Of a stretch of DNA of 64,000 nucleotides, positions 62,249-64,000 are shown piece by piece (within the stretch, counting starts at the first letter, position 1; each line of letters opens with the position of its first letter). A program made the translations under genes and the position numbers. Source of the DNA: Paraspadella gotoi (taxonomy: Eukaryota > Chaetognatha); the NCBI GenBank assembly GCA_051294375.1, contig CM119268.1, positions 8,303,008 to 8,367,007 of the forward strand, read 5' to 3'. The notes beneath the pieces were generated by a model. The model saw only the letters and a list, made by a program, of their open reading frames with translations, ran no database searches and had not been told where the DNA came from.

Positions 62249-62282
<34 letters not shown>
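62140..62282. repeat. (GAC)n trinucleotide repeat containing a gap
   Basis: At least 118 bp of GAC on both sides of a 25-N gap (62224-62248). True length unknown. Confidence 0.95.
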
Positions 62283-62283
<1 letters not shown>

Positions 62284-64000
62284 AATGAGAATGACTCGGA
62301 CGAGTGATGATCCAGAACGTCGTTCCTAACCCTATTTGCGTTTGTTCTTAGTCGCGAAAGTCAGTGTTTATGAATATTCGACTTTAACACCAACGAGTTT
62401 TAAGATAAGGAAAGTTTTTATGTTAAAGAGTTAAGCAATTTTAAAAATTTAAATAAAATAAGTTAAGTAAGTGAATAAATAAATAAATAATTTAATGATT
62501 TATTGATTTATTGAAGTCAGTCCGTTTAACAATTAAAAAACTTTTTTCCGACCTGTAAAAGTTCCAAGGCGAAGAGACATCCATTCCATTTTCGTATTAG
62601 TTTTGTCTGACTTATTAGTTTTGTTTTTTTTTTCTTAGCGAATATTTATATTTTTATTCGCGAAACGTTCGGTCGCTGTCTTTGGTCATTTTTCCGACGG
62701 GTGGAGATATGATTGAAAATTTGGGGGTTTTTTTTTTCGTTTGCTTAAATTTATCTCTGTTTGTCAATGTTTTTTTGACCTATTCGGTAGATTTTTTTTT
62801 TTTTCCAAATTGTTTTCATATATACATGTTATATTCTTAATTGCAATTTAAATTTACCTACATTTCCTTCAGCATAAAACAGATCCACGCAAGTCGCAAG
62901 AACAGAGTTTAAAAAATTTTATTTTTGTCCCAAAAAAATAAAATTCAACATTTTTTGGTGAAATTCGTGAAAAAGACAAAAAAAATCGAGGACGAAGGAC
63001 GAAATTTCGAGAGGATGAGGTTGAGAGAGACGAAAGAAGATGAAGTCCGAAGGTGAGGATGAGAGAGACGAAAGAAGATGAAGTCCGAAGGTGAGGATGA
63101 GAAAGACGTGGATTAAAGGAAATCGATGAAGAAGACGACCAAGGCGACGACGAGTTTGAAGGAAGTTGAGGCAACAACGACTTTGTTATAAGTTAAAAAA
63201 GTAATTTACTACATTTTTAATGTAATATTTGTTGGCGCAAACTGGGCCCATCGGAGAAGTGAAAAAGAATTCGAGATTTTCATTTAATCTAAGGTTTAAA
63301 GTTTTTTTTTTTCCGGCCCAATATTATGAATTTTGGAGAAATGAAGAAAGTTTTGAAGCTGGGAAGAATCAAAATGGAGTAAATAGACATTTTAATTTGT
63401 CTCCCTTGTCACTCGGGTTTACAAAAAAATTATTTAATTCGGAAATATAAAATGCAGGATTTTTCTAATAGGCAAGGGAGGTAGAAACAATGGGGAAAGA
63501 TATTAGTTAAATTTTTACGCTTTCCTGAATATATAATGATACTATTTCCATATCGTTCGATCGGACGTTTTTTCGCTTTGTCAAGGGTTAGGGATTAGGC
63601 TCAAAAATAGGGACGAGTGAGAAGATTTAGTTTCTAATTTAATTTCCAAGATCAAAGTTTAATGGTCTGAACCAATACCATTTAGAATTTAAAAGTTTAA
63701 CTCTTAATTTATCATCTCCCCCACCCGACAAAAAAAATCAACACCCTCCAAAATATTTTGGCTCTGAAACGACAAACTTCAAATATGAAATCTTTTCATT
63801 TGGTTTTCTTTCTGGGAGGAAATATATTTTTTTTCAATTCTTTAATTTAGATTTTAAAAGAGCAATTGAGCGATTAGCGATTAAGTAAATTGCTCTGGCA
63901 AGAATTATAGATTTTACGCTACGGATATTTTTTTAAACCGGCTACAAACCTGACGCTTAAATTACACTGTCTGTTGGTTGTTTGACGTTAACATTGACTT
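62283..64000. other. AT-rich noncoding end of window
   Basis: Contains a ~38-bp tandem repeat (about 63000-63110, 2.4 units of GAGAGACGAAAGAAGATGAA plus GTCCGAAGGT). No gene recognised. Confidence 0.5.

Overview
The window is eukaryotic, most likely an arthropod (a crustacean or other chitin-building invertebrate). It has intron-rich, gene-poor DNA with very dense microsatellites ((CT)n, (GAC)n, (GAT)n, (AAT)n, (TTTC)n), a Ty3/Gypsy LTR retrotransposon, tRNA-derived SINE-like and helentron-like repeats, and a spliced gene for a chitin-binding (peritrophin-A/CBM14) protein. The species cannot be fixed from the sequence. Eleven runs of N, several next to or inside microsatellites, together with locally duplicated segments that differ mainly by single-base indels, point to a short-read scaffold patched with noisy long reads. 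|| Layout. 1-2.9 kb: a composite repeat that looks like a helentron-associated or bivalve 'pearl'-type element (five ~150-175 bp monomers, a GGAC microsatellite and a terminal hairpin). 2.9-5.4 kb: AT-rich DNA, a GA tract and a weak promoter-like patch. 5397-11430: a complete Ty3/Gypsy element with two ~195 bp LTRs, an AATA target-site duplication, gag, and pol in the -1 frame. 11.4-41.8 kb: mostly noncoding DNA with minisatellites, gaps, a tRNA-derived SINE (37.8 kb) and a second hairpin-ended repeat fragment (38.2-38.3 kb). 41.8-47.7 kb: dispersed repeats and a GC-rich promoter-like patch with two CCAAT boxes and a perfect CRE. 47,686-54,794 and 54,808-61,914: a 7.1 kb direct tandem duplication joined by 13 unmatched bases. 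61.9-64 kb: CT and GAC microsatellites, then AT-rich DNA without a recognisable gene. || Genes. The only cellular gene I can support is the minus-strand CBM14 gene, present in both duplication units. In unit A (50,139-52,695) I could assemble nine coding exons with GT-AG junctions and consistent phases into about 395 residues carrying five complete six-cysteine CBM14 domains and a Thr/Ser-rich tail. Its first exon (start and most of the signal peptide) was not found. In unit B most exons carry length-changing indels, so that copy is either a pseudogene or, more likely, an unpolished assembly duplicate. The gag and pol genes belong to the retrotransposon. The protease active site of pol reads Asp-Gly-Gly instead of the usual Asp-Thr/Ser-Gly. 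Most other long open frames are low-complexity translations of microsatellites.
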